Of a stretch of DNA of 64,000 nt, positions 10,642 to 21,500 are shown one piece after another; position 1 is the stretch's first letter; each line of letters starts with the position of its first letter. The position numbers and the translations under genes are program-made. Origin of the DNA: Fonsecaea monophora (lineage: Eukaryota; Ascomycota; Eurotiomycetes; Chaetothyriales; Herpotrichiellaceae); the NCBI RefSeq assembly GCF_001642475.1, contig NW_019173981.1, forward strand, positions 1-64,000, written 5' to 3'. Below the pieces are notes generated by a model that saw nothing but the letters and a program-made list of their open reading frames with translations, did no database searches and was not told the DNA's origin.

Positions 10642-11133
10642 TTATTTTAAAGGATCGGTCGGTTCATCAGCACTAGAACGGTCGGACTGAGCGCTGATAA
10701 AAGAGTGGTATATCTCTGATGGCGTCGAGTCATGAGAAGGCATCAGGTGTAGATTTGCTTCTGTCTCTATCGTCTTTGGTGCTAGCATGGTACTCGGCCG
10801 ATGGATCGCATAAGCCGTCGTGGAAAGATTGGGTTCTGCGGACGCCTTGGAAATCGATCCAGTCCGCTGTTCTTGAGCTTGAAGGGCATCTCCCCAGCAG
10901 TGTAGGTAGTGAGATACTCTCAATTTTGCGTTGCCATTACTCGCTTGAGTTTTGCGTCCGACCTTGTTCTTGCCGCCGGAAAGGCTCTGGGAGGGTTGAA
11001 ATGCGCTTTATCAAGACCTGGTCCGGAATCCACCGATGACGGGTAAAGTATCGCGCTTGAGCTCCTTAAAAGTCGTATATTCCTCATCTTCAACGTAATC
11101 CCGTGAACCGTCCAGTCGTATCCAAGCCGGCAT
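10642..11133 (-). pseudogene. Probable decayed gene, frame-shifted
   Basis: On the minus strand a 40-codon ATG frame (11133-11011, beginning MPAWIRLDGS) has strongly coding-like composition and then stops. A second coding-like segment continues in the next frame at about 11040-10930. A third (about 10960-10642) runs ~90 codons to a TAA. No combination of canonical splice sites joins all three cleanly, so a frameshifted relic fits best. A genuine intron-containing gene is not excluded. No family recognised. Confidence 0.3.
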
Positions 11134-12171
11134 TCTCAAATGTCAACAGACTTGGGTACAACCTCGCCCCAGCATAGCCTCAGTCTTTGCAGTCAAACCC
11201 GCAGTAAACTTCTTGTTCAACTTGGATTGTTTGACGAGTCTGACTTTCTAGGGCGTTATTGTGCGGGAACCTTTCTTGGTGACGCCTGCGCGGTGCCGTA
11301 GTAGTATATGGTTTCGCCTTGGTCGGTGTCGGCATAGTAGTGGTTGCGTTCTTCGTCGTGCGAGCTATTAAGGCTCTGCAAGAGAAGTATGAAGAGACGA
11401 GAAGATCTCACGCTCCGAGACCCAAGTTCTCGTTCAAGTCCAAGAGTCCTTCAGCTTTGTCTTTGAGCGACGCTGCAGAATTGGTGGCCGAGGAACGAGA
11501 AGGTGGAGGACCTGTCTGAGTTTCGCGAGAGGAGCCCGTCGGCCATAAGCCGTCCATTCAGAACGCGAGTCCCGGTATCTGTAGTCCATTCAAAGTCTTT
11601 ACTGTATGCTCAGCGAGGTTGAAGACGATATTTGTCTACATTGGTTTGTTGAAAGGGAGACCTTAAGCTTCTCGGCGCTTCGACCAACCGTCGCATCCCG
11701 TGGAACGTCGCCAGGCCCAAAGTTTAGGCAAAATTTAGGCAGCAGCGTCAGGGCAGGGAATCTACCAGTTCCTTGATGACTGTCGGAAACACAAACCTAC
11801 TCGAGAGACAGGTTTAGCCGACTGCTAGGCCCCAGGTATTTGCTCAGGGAGCCCGAAATAGAATTTGCAACAAGGCAGTGCCCCTTATGGCTCGCCCAGG
11901 GCTCCCCCGTACTCTGCCATCGCTCCCCCGTGCTCAGCTGGGCCTCCCCAATGCTCGATCACATGCCAGATTGAAGCGGCCACGCTCCCTTTCCTAACCA
12001 GAAATGGTAATAAATAAAGCACAGTTCGGGGTGTATATAACAGATATATGTATAGAAAGAAGAGATCATCCATGTCCACAAGAACATTTCCATGATGATG
12101 GGCAATGATACTGTCTCCCGAGTTTTGCTTGTCTGGTCCATCAGACACAAAATCTTGAAATGGGACAGAAC
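11134..12171. other. Gene-poor stretch with one membrane-like open frame
   Basis: An open plus-strand frame at 11283-11519 has no ATG but encodes a hydrophobic helix-like segment (VGVGIVVVAFFVV) followed by a basic region. It could be a last exon whose 5' part is not recognisable, or a relic. The remainder, including 11520-12171, shows nothing convincing apart from the 3' flank of the oxygenase gene. Confidence 0.35.
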
Positions 12172-13321
12172 TCAGTAGGTCGCGTTCAGCCGCATCTCAA
12201 TGTACTCGCGGGCGTTGATGGGGTCGTACTTCTTGGGCCTGTCGTCGCCGTAGCAGCCGGGGATGCAGTCGATGGTGCGGTCGCGGTCGGCGGTGACGAA
12301 GTACGGGATCGAGTAGCGGGCGCGGGTGAGGCCGTCGCGGGCCATGGGCGGGGCGCGCACGCGGTGTAGCGTCGACTTGAGGGTGTCGTTGCTCCAGCGT
12401 TGGAGGAAGTCGCCGATGTTGACGACGACGGTTCCCGGGATGTACGGCGCCGGGTTGAACTGCCCCTTGACGTGCACATCCTCGACCTCCAGCCCGCCGA
12501 CCTCGTCCTGGAACAGCAGCGTCATGGTCCCAAAGTCCGAGTGCGCGGCGATGCGCTCCATGGCCCCGTCGCGCAGCAGCGCCGCCTCGACGGGCGGGTA
12601 GTGCAGCAGCCGCAGCTGGTTGTCCCGCTTGGTGTGGTACCCTTCGAAAAAGTCCTCGGGGAGGTCCATGCCCAGGGCGATGGCGCGGAGGAGGCTCAGC
12701 GCCGTGCCGTAGCACGTGTCGAAGTAGCCGGTCATGAAGGCCCGGAAGCCGGGCAGCACCTCGTCGGGAAACCAGATGTTGGGCGTGCGCTCGTCGTCCT
12801 CGCGGCCCAGCTCGAACGACTCCTTGAAGTCCGGGCACTTGCGCAGCTGGTCGATCGAGTCCTGGTCGAAGACCATCTGCACCACCTTTTCCCGCCCGAC
12901 CCCCGAGTAGCCCCGGTGCCACCAGCCGTAAGGCGGGTGCGGTGCCTTGTCCTTGTCGGCCTGTGAGAGGGCGAAGAATTTGGAGCTCTAGACAAATAAA
13001 GAACACCACGAGGACAGATGGTTAGCACGAGAAGAAAATATACATCATGACCAGGGCGAGCTCCAGGTCAGTTCTGGCCAGCATGTCCTTTTTCCAGAAA
13101 CAAACCCAAGCAGTAAGAAAAAGGGAAAAGAGACTCACCCAGTCAAAAGCCTGATCCACCAGTTCCTGGGGAACCCCGTGGTTCTTGATATAGGCAAATC
13201 CCACGTCTCGAAACGCCTGGTAGACCAGTTTCCCCGTGGCGCGAGCCTCCTCGGGAGTGCCCGAGCGGACTGGTTCGAGGTCGATGATGGGGATGGCGAG
13301 TTCTTGCGGTTGGATGGCCAT
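12172..13321 (-). CDS. 2-oxoglutarate/Fe(II)-dependent dioxygenase (IPNS-like)
   Basis: Two exons (13321-13139 and 12987-12172) separated by a 151-nt intron encode 332 aa, the usual size for this family. The N-terminal DIOX_N part is present (IPIIDLEPV, GFAYIKNHGVP). The iron ligands are visible as H-S-D in AHSDFG (about residues 207-209) and the distal His in STLHRV (about 269). The 2-oxoglutarate-binding Arg sits in RARYSIPYF. Such enzymes hydroxylate, desaturate or cyclise small molecules; the substrate is not predictable here. The second exon is very GC-rich. The gene is divergent from the hydantoinase/DUF917 gene 1.5 kb away, so the two may share a pathway, which is inference only. Confidence 0.93.
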
Positions 13322-13361
13322 GGTGGATGGGATGTGTTCAAGGTGTGTGTATGTGGTTATA

Positions 13362-13367
<6 letters not shown>

Positions 13368-13401
<34 letters not shown>
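13368..13401. repeat. (GT)n dinucleotide microsatellite
   Basis: At least 16 near-perfect GT units lie about 47 bp upstream of the oxygenase start codon, as (AC)n in its 5' leader or promoter. Length variation here could alter expression. Confidence 0.9.
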
Positions 13402-13403
<2 letters not shown>

Positions 13404-14791
13404 ATTTTCGTTGTCGTCGTCGTAAGTGACTAATACTCAACCTATTCGTCACAGTCTTAACAATTTATCATAGATATCTTTTTGGTCTGGGTATCAATAG
13501 ATAGTGGGGATAACGATGTTCGATGTTCCGCTGAGGATTATGGTATGTGTGTTTGTATCCACGGGCTCGGTAGGGTATAGGGTATTTAGCTGTTCTTTTG
13601 ATACTAAACTCATTCATCCTCGCATGAGCCTAGACCTTTGCGTGTCCCATGTGCTACTTACTCACTTGGCCGATCTGTCGCCACGCGATCCTCAATGTCG
13701 ATATTCCTCCTCCGGGAAAAAATTGGTCTCCACTGATATGGTATGACATGAGAGGAATCCCAAAGGCGCATGGTCCTGCATATGTATGTACTGGGTAAGG
13801 AGAGCGCGTGCATGGAGTTTTAGTTGGCCGTGGTGTTTGGGTGTTTCTAGAGGCGAATTGAACACCGGTTCTATCCAGAAGGGTGCATATCGTGGGGACC
13901 ACACAATTGTTAACCGATCGCGCGCCATCGCTTCGGTCAAGAATTATGCACTGTGGCGACGGGGGATATAACTCGGTAGGTAGGAGTCGACTTTAGCCTT
14001 GTGGAACCTCATGTATGTACCATCCATCGGTCAATTATGTAGAACGACCTCGGGAGTATGTCTTGACCTGATACGAGCGTGTCCCAGAAGTTAGCCGACC
14101 ATACAAGGGGCGCTTCGGCCAACCTTGATTGCGGCGATCGACCCTGGCATGTCCTGGGGCATCTTTCCATTGGCGTAGCCCGTACAGGAGCCACCAGTGA
14201 GAAAAGTGCCCGCAATAAAAGGGTGGATTTCCGGCGGTGGCTTGGTTTACCTTGCCTCGGCGAAGGTTTCCAGTTGGTTTTTGATATAGCCCGGCCAGTA
14301 TTGGTTGGCCCATTAAGAGCAGGTCCAGACAAAAGGACATGGTAATGTGGTTGTTTTGGATTTCCAGCCTATCTTGATCATATTCACTGACTCTCTGACT
14401 CACTGAATCACCCGACCTGGTTGGATTGATAAAGGGAAATATAGAACAAATACCTCGTACATAATACAGACAAAAATCTGCCTCTTCTGATCAATCGCTC
14501 AACTCCGTCCCGCGCAAAGTTGAACTTTTGTCTGGACCTGGAAATATCCACCGTCCATTATCGGTCGGCCAAATTCCTATTCTCGTTTGTTCGTTCGCTC
14601 GTTCGCTTCGCTTCGCTGCTCGGCATCGGCCAAGGGATAGCAGTGTATATCCAAGCATTATTAGAGAAGATACCAAGAACTCAGTTGGACGGAGCCGGAC
14701 TCGAGGACGAACAAGCAAGGAAAAAAGGTATAATCACCTTTGAAATCCCCACGAGAAGGAGAAAAGGGGAGGACGAGAGAAAATTGGAACC
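13402..14791. other. Divergent intergenic region
   Basis: About 1.4 kb between two divergently oriented enzyme genes. Short open frames on both strands show no recognisable protein. It presumably carries both promoters. Confidence 0.55.
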
Positions 14792-17700
14792 ATGGGGAGT
14801 ATAGGCATCACCGACGCGCAATACCAAAGGTATCGGATAGGAGTCGACGTGGGCGGCACCAACACCGACGCCGTGCTCATCTCGCTTTCACCGACGCAGA
14901 TCATCGCGTCCCACAAAGCGCCCACGACGCCAGATGTGACGACGGGCATCACCGAGGCCGTCCGGGCCGTCATCCAGGCGAGCAATGTGGCCCTCGACAC
15001 CATCAGCTGCGTCATCATCGGCACGACGCACTTTGTCAACGCCGTGGTGCAGCGGTCTTCGTCACTCCAGCGTGTCGGCGTCGTCCGCCTCTGCGGCGGG
15101 CCCGAGCATGGCTTCGGCGTCGGCGTGCCCCCCTTTACCGACTTCCCCCCGGACCTGCGTCGACTGATCGCCACGCGGCCCTTCTTCTGCCACGGCGGCC
15201 ACCAGATCTCGGGCGCGGAGATCTCGCCCATTGACGAGGCTGAGCTGGAGAGAGTAGCGGGCGAACTGGTCGCGGACGGCGTCTTCAACGTGGTCGTTTC
15301 GGGCATCTACTCACCTCCAAACGCGGCACATGAGATCCAAGCCGGCCGGATCCTGTTGGAGAAGATGCACGAACTGGTCGCAGCTGCAGGTGTGTCAGCA
15401 CGACCCTGCGTGACGCTGTCGCACCAGATCTCGTCGCTGGGATTCCTGGCGCGAGAGAACGCGGCAATCCTCAACGCGTCCCTTCGACCGCTCGCCGAGA
15501 GGACCATCTGGGGCTTCCAAAAGGCCATGGTGGACATCTTCCGCGGGTCGCCCTGTGCGCTGTACCTGACGCAGAACGACGGGAGCGTGCTGAACGCGCC
15601 CGACGCCATCGACCTGCCCATCCGCACGTTCAACTCGGGTCCCACCAACTCGATCCGGGGCGGCGAGTTTCTCTGGACCACGGCGGCGAGCTCAGACCCG
15701 CACGAATCCCAGGAATCAGCGGCACGTCAGGACGCCCTCGTGGTGATTGACATTGGCGGGACGACCTCGGACAGCGGCCTTCTCCTCCCCAACGGGCTGC
15801 CCCGGATGAGCTCACTCATGAGCCTCGTGGGCGGCGTGCGGACAAACTTTGCCTTGCCAGCCGTGGAGAGCGTCGGGCTCGGCGGCGGCAGCATCATCAG
15901 AGTCTCCCCGGACCATCTAACCGTCGGTCCAGACAGCGTCGCGCTGGAACTGCCGACGAAGGCGCGTCTGTTTGGCGGAGACGTGCTCACCGCGACCGAC
16001 ATCGTGGCAGCGTCCGAGCTCCACGCGCCGTCTGGGGACAATCCCCTACAGGGTCTCGGGGATCCAGCACGTCTGAGAGATGTCACGCCCGAGACGGTCG
16101 CGCGGGCGAAGCGAGAGATGCGCCGCATCGTCGAAGAGCTAGTTGACCGGACCAAAGTGCAAAAGGGGGACGTGGACGTCTTGATTGTCGGCGGAGGCGC
16201 CATCCTGATCGACACGGACGAGCCGCTCGCCGGGATCCGTGCCGTGCGCAAAGTCAAGGGCGGTGAAGTCGCCAACGCGGTTGGGGCGGCTATCTCGAGA
16301 GTTTCAGGCGTCGTGGACACGGTGGTCGACACGTCGCACCAGACGTTGAAGGAGGCTCAGGAGGTGGTGTCGCGGTTGGCGATAGACGCCGCGGTGGCCA
16401 ACGGGGCCCGACGTGAGACCGTCGAGATCGCCGAGGTCACCATCCTCCCCATCCAGTACGTCGACGCAAAGGCACGGATACTGATCAGAGCAGTCGGCAC
16501 GCTCGACACGGTCAAGCACGCCAAACAAGGAGTATCATCCACCAACATCGCCCCGCCGCCAGAACTGCCCCAACACACCGCCAACAAATCTCTAGATTAT
16601 ACATCAACAGACCAAAAAGAAGAAGAAGAGCTCGGAGTGGTTGACCTCGAAAACTACCAACCCCGGGTCGAAAACCGCGAGTGGATCATCTCCATGACGG
16701 ATCTCGAGTGGATTTCCAGCGGCTGCAAGATCCTCGGCTGCGGCGGCGGCGGCGACCCGTACCAGCAGTTCCTCAAGATCACGGCGGTGCTGCGATCGGC
16801 CCCGGGCAGCATCAGGGTCGTATCGCCCTTGGACCTCCCCGCGAGCGCCATGGTCGGCTGGACCGGGTGCATGGGCAGTCCCGAGGTGAGCATGGAGCGG
16901 ATGGAGGCCAACGAGTGTAATAAGGCGCAGGACGAGTTGACGCGAGTGCTGGGCCTGCCGCCCATGGACGGCTTCATGGCCGTCGAGATTGGCGGCGGCA
17001 ACGGCCTGGTCAACCTCGAGGTGGCCGCCGCGCACGGCGTGCCCTGCGTCGACGCCGACCTCATGGGCCGCGCGTACCCGACCTACTGGCAGACGACCAT
17101 CAATGTCTACGGCTCCCCCAAGGGCGAGGCTCTCGTGCCTGCGACCATCGCCAGCGGGGACGGGTCGTTCATGACCATGACGGCCAGCCGGACAGATCGC
17201 CTAGTGGACAGCGCACTGCGCGCCGCTGTGGTCGAGATGGGGTGTCGGGCTGGAAAGGCCTGTCCGCCCAAGACGGCCAAGGTTGTTCAAGAGCAGGCCA
17301 TCCTCCACAGCGTGTCGTTGGCCTGGTGGATCGGGCGGGCTGTGGCACTGGAGAAGAACGTCGCAGACCGTGCAACGCGCATCATCGAAGCCGTGGGTGG
17401 TGCTGCCAGTGCCCGAATCCTGGCCCAGGGCAAGATCACCAGCGTCGAACGCGTGCTAAAGACGGGCCACTCGTACGGCGTGGTAGAGATTGACGGCGTG
17501 CTGAGCAGCTCCGGGGCTAAAGCCACGGTCAGAATCCCGTTCAAAAACGAAAACGCCTTTGTCGAAGCGACCACCGGCGATGGTCAGACCACCATCTTGG
17601 CCGCAGTCCCGGACCTCATCGCCGTGCTTGATCTGGAGACGGGCGCCGGCCTGGGTGTACCCGACTACAAGTACGGCCTGAAGGTGACTGTCATCGCCAT

Positions 17701-17845
17701 CGCCGCGTCCCCTCGATGGACCGACACTCCGCGAGGTCTGGAACTGGGAGGACCTGGGTCGATGGGGTTTGATCAGATTAAGTATGTGCCAATTGGCAAG
17801 TACACCAAGCCCCGCAGTGTGATTGATGTGTTCTCCAAGAGCTGA
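14792..17845 (+). CDS. Hydantoinase/oxoprolinase (HyuA-type) - DUF917 fusion
   Basis: Single-exon 1017-aa protein starting at the ATG in a CCATGG context. Residues ~14-200 form the hydantoinase A N-terminal (actin-like ATPase) region with IGVDVGGTNTDAV. The hydantoinase A core follows to ~560, with VVIDIGGTTSDSG and an ESVGLGGGSI loop. After a Glu/Lys-rich linker (QKEEEELG), residues ~635-1010 are a DUF917 domain (CKILGCGGGGDPY). The family hydrolyses cyclic imides/lactams with ATP (5-oxoprolinase and N-methylhydantoinase-like). The fused DUF917 part is of unknown catalytic role but is often linked to HyuA. The gene is GC-rich. It is likely cytosolic and in nitrogen/pyrimidine-type catabolism; the exact substrate is unknown. 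Confidence 0.95.
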   Translation: MGSIGITDAQYQRYRIGVDVGGTNTDAVLISLSPTQIIASHKAPTTPDVTTGITEAVRAVIQASNVALDTISCVIIGTTHFVNAVVQRSSSLQRVGVVRLCGGPEHGFGVGVPPFTDFPPDLRRLIATRPFFCHGGHQISGAEISPIDEAELERVAGELVADGVFNVVVSGIYSPPNAAHEIQAGRILLEKMHELVAAAGVSARPCVTLSHQISSLGFLARENAAILNASLRPLAERTIWGFQKAMVDIFRGSPCALYLTQNDGSVLNAPDAIDLPIRTFNSGPTNSIRGGEFLWTTAASSDPHESQESAARQDALVVIDIGGTTSDSGLLLPNGLPRMSSLMSLVGGVRTNFALPAVESVGLGGGSIIRVSPDHLTVGPDSVALELPTKARLFGGDVLTATDIVAASELHAPSGDNPLQGLGDPARLRDVTPETVARAKREMRRIVEELVDRTKVQKGDVDVLIVGGGAILIDTDEPLAGIRAVRKVKGGEVANAVGAAISRVSGVVDTVVDTSHQTLKEAQEVVSRLAIDAAVANGARRETVEIAEVTILPIQYVDAKARILIRAVGTLDTVKHAKQGVSSTNIAPPPELPQHTANKSLDYTSTDQKEEEELGVVDLENYQPRVENREWIISMTDLEWISSGCKILGCGGGGDPYQQFLKITAVLRSAPGSIRVVSPLDLPASAMVGWTGCMGSPEVSMERMEANECNKAQDELTRVLGLPPMDGFMAVEIGGGNGLVNLEVAAAHGVPCVDADLMGRAYPTYWQTTINVYGSPKGEALVPATIASGDGSFMTMTASRTDRLVDSALRAAVVEMGCRAGKACPPKTAKVVQEQAILHSVSLAWWIGRAVALEKNVADRATRIIEAVGGAASARILAQGKITSVERVLKTGHSYGVVEIDGVLSSSGAKATVRIPFKNENAFVEATTGDGQTTILAAVPDLIAVLDLETGAGLGVPDYKYGLKVTVIAIAASPRWTDTPRGLELGGPGSMGFDQIKYVPIGKYTKPRSVIDVFSKS

Positions 17846-18573
17846 GATACCAAATGATGTGTTTTTTTAAAAAGAGTGAGTGTGGTTATTAGATGGAGCC
17901 CCATCCCTAGATAGATATCAGTAGAGACTATAAACTTCGACTTGGCTAGTTTTCTGTGAAGCCGATTGTCTCGTTTTTCGGAGACTCACAAGAGAAGTAG
18001 GTAGGTAGTAAGGCAAGACAGTGAACAGATAGAAAACGCAGCGGAGATATGTAAAGGGCCACCAAGCGCCCTCTTGCTTGTATGATGAGATCCGAAAAGG
18101 GGTTGGGAAACGGCGACTGGTAGACCAATCAAAGTTTTAATTCCCGATAATTGATTGACCTGCACATAGCATTGCCATGTATGAGATATCTCAATAGCCT
18201 GCGATGGTAGAATTCATCACGAGGCAGAGGACCAACGTCACTAAACGCAATGAAATCCAACTTCTGCCACACTCAAAGAGTCACAGTCGCCATTTTTGCT
18301 CGAAGCAGCGAAATTTCCTCAGGAAAAAAGTTCACCATCAGCTTCCCAAGGACAAAGACAAAAACCCGGAACCACAGATGCTCGTTGTATCATTTCCAAC
18401 AGCCATGCGTGGCCGAATGTGAGCCACGGGCATCGTATCATCGCATTTCTCACATATCAACCTCCTCAGGACAAAGGTACCGTTAACTAGACAGCTACAT
18501 GATGCTCTCTGCCACCCGTCATCTCCCACACAGCTTCGTTCATAGCCTCCCCAACTTCAAGTCTCGTTGCTCA
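17846..18573. other. Convergent 3' intergenic region
   Basis: Lies between the 3' ends of the hydantoinase gene and the GYF gene. Nothing coding recognised. Confidence 0.6.
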
Positions 18574-21500
18574 TTACCTCTTTCCCTTCTTCTTCGTGGC
18601 AACAACCTTGAACTGCGCATTGCTCTCCTCCTTCGCAGCACTGGCGTTCGCCGGCCCTTTCTTCGCAACCTCGCTCCATCCGCCACCCGCAGCGCCCGCA
18701 CTCTTGGTATCTGCACTTCCACCAATACCCATCATCGGTTGAACGCCAGTGGCAGGCTCCACGACCCCCTTGTCGGCGAGCTTCCGGCGGCGGACAAACT
18801 CCTCTGCAAAGCGACGGCCATCAAGGGTCTGCGAGCTCGCATAGACACTATCTGATATGATTTCGACATCGGGTGGGAGTTGCAGCAGATCTTGCACAAA
18901 ATTATCCACTGTCACCATGTTAGTTTTAGATCCAACAGCAACCGAATCATCAATACTTACAGTTGATCCCGCTGTTCAGCCCCTTCCCGAGTGACCCTTT
19001 GATCCACTTGGTGAATTCTTCATTGGCTTTGCTCTGGTTGGTGGAGGTGGTGCTTCGAGGTGTGGAGAGAGGGGGCCGCGTTTTGGGTGCGCTGCTCGCT
19101 GATACTGTCCGCGACACCGGCTGAGGTGTTGCAACGACGGCAGGCGGGGCCTTGGCCTTACCGCCCGAGCCTACAGTCGTCCACACGCCGCCTGGGCCCC
19201 CCGGGTTTGCTGGAGCGGCTTTGCCAGCAAGTTCTGCGTATCTCTTGCCCCCCGAAGCAGCGGTTGGGGTGCCAGTAGTTTGGACGCTTGCCGTAGCGGC
19301 TGCGGCCGCAGCAGCAGCACGCTGTTTGCGAGACTCTTCCTCTTTCTGGATCTGGGCCAGCGTTTTCTTTGGAGCCGAATTCGCTGTTGTACCTGTTTTG
19401 ACAGGGTTTTGTTTCGCCCAGACAGAGGTGGTTTGAGCACCGGGTGTGGCAGGTGACACAGAGCTGCCCCAGGTGGAAGTCGATGGAAGGCCGGGTGCAG
19501 GGGCGGGGGCCTGAGCCTGGGCCAACCTTTCCTGCTCTGCCTGTGCACGTCGAGCAGCGGCAGCAATTTCTTCCTGCTCGGCTGCCCGTTTGGCTTCCGC
19601 TTCTTGAATTTCCTTCAAAGATGGACCCTTGGCATGTTCAGCGGTGCGCTCAGCCCATGGTGCGACCGAGACGATGGGCGTCTCGATCGGTGTTTGGGTG
19701 GCCGATCTGGACTCCGCGGCAAGGGCGTCAGCCACGTGTTGCCTGTTCCGCTGGGCGGCGGGAGCAGGCAAAGGCGAAATCGAGACAGGGGGAGGCTCGA
19801 CCGGAGTGTCTTTCTTTGCCCAAGCACTTTCTTCCGCGGCCGCTTGTTGGCTGGCTGCTGCAATCTGCACTTGCTGAGCCAAAGAAAGTTGCTCGGGTTC
19901 GGGCTTCGCCGTAACAGCAGCATGCCCAATTGGGGCGGGTACCTTTGATGCTGCTGACGTGACAGCTTGTTCAGTAGGTTGGCGGGGAGCACCAATGGGT
20001 TGAGGTCGAGGCTCTTCAGGGCCGAGACGACCAGCTGGTATGTCGATTTGCCCACGTAGTCTGTGGAACTCGTCCAGCCGCTCGTTGCGGCCCTGAGGGC
20101 CTAAAAAAGCATCCTGATGACCGCGCATATCAGTTTGTTGCTGTTGTTGCTGCAACCGAGCCCTATCTTGAAGCATCGTGTTGACTTGTTGGGAGGGAAC
20201 GACCTCGGGCGGAGGAGGGCCTAAAGGGGCGCCGGTAAAGGGGAGATTATTTGTGCGTTGATTGAAGCTCAGACGATCCATCATATTATGAATATCATCT
20301 TCACGGCCAAAGGCTGGTGCCGCAGACGGTCCAGCGTGGTGGGCGAATGGTAGACCTTGTTGGGGAGGTTGCATCAACGGCTGTATTGGCGACGGCTGAT
20401 AACCAGTCGGCGAGGTGATGCTTCCGAAGCTGGGTTGGCTTTGTAGGGAATGGGCGCTGGAGTGATGGTGCAACGAATGCATCCCATTTTGCATTTGCAT
20501 CTTCATAGCCATCTGCTGTTGCGCCAGATGTTCCTTCTGCCTTGCCATCAGGTATTGCTCCTCCTGCTTACGTCTTTCCAGAGCATTTTGTTGCTCCGCG
20601 GTCAAGGTCGTACCGAAGCTTGGGAAGCTATTAGCAAAGGGTGGCTGGGCAGTACCGCTAGCAGCCGCACCCATAGAGGGGTTCGCCCAGTTGTTACCAG
20701 GGCCAGCGGTTGGAGGGCCGTGAGGAACACCGATCTGAGGCACCAAGAATGGCTCACGAGAGTTTCCTATGCGTCTCACCAATTGGGCAAGTGGCTCAAA
20801 CTCGGCATCCTCAAGCTTCTTCACCTGTAGCTCAGCTGTAAAGAAGCCGGCCTTGAACCAATCGTGCATCTCCAGACCGGACCATGGTCCTTGGGTGTTT
20901 CCCTGAGGGTCACGATAGATCCAGCGCATCCGGTCGGGCATAACCATTTGTCGCTGTTGCGCAGCTGGCAGCTGGTTCGAAGAGTTACTCCCGCTCGACT
21001 GACTGAGCCCATGGCCGGATTGATAGTTCTCCGATCCGCCCGTTCTCGGTGCCGCCTGTGAAGCTGAAGCTGAACCTGATATCGGGACTGAACCCGTTGG
21101 GGGCCCTGCGCTCGGAGGTCCAAATTGGCCGGGCAGATTGGGATTCAGCGGTTCTTCCACGCTCCTCATAGAAGGAGACTCTTCGAAGAGGCTTGGTGGA
21201 CGACCAAACTCATCTTGTCTGCGGTTTGTGCCATCGAAAGGATCTCGCACAGGATGTTGTTGAGCACTGTCTGGCCGAGAGTCGAACGATGCAGTCTCGT
21301 TCCTGCTGTCCCCTCGAATTTGTTCTTGCATTGCCGCTGGCAACATGGCTCCGAGTCGAGCAGCCCTTCCACCAGAGCCAAATCCACCGAAACCGCCGCC
21401 GAGGCCACCAGGAGACTGTAACTCGGACAGAGGACTGAATATAGGATCGCCAAATGCAGACGAGATCCCTCGATCCAATGCGGGTTTGCTTGATCCGATA

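Noticed and set aside
12197..13009. Long minus-strand frame rich in Arg/Ala/Pro overlapping the oxygenase
   Set aside because: A GC-driven shadow frame of the 2OG oxygenase exon.
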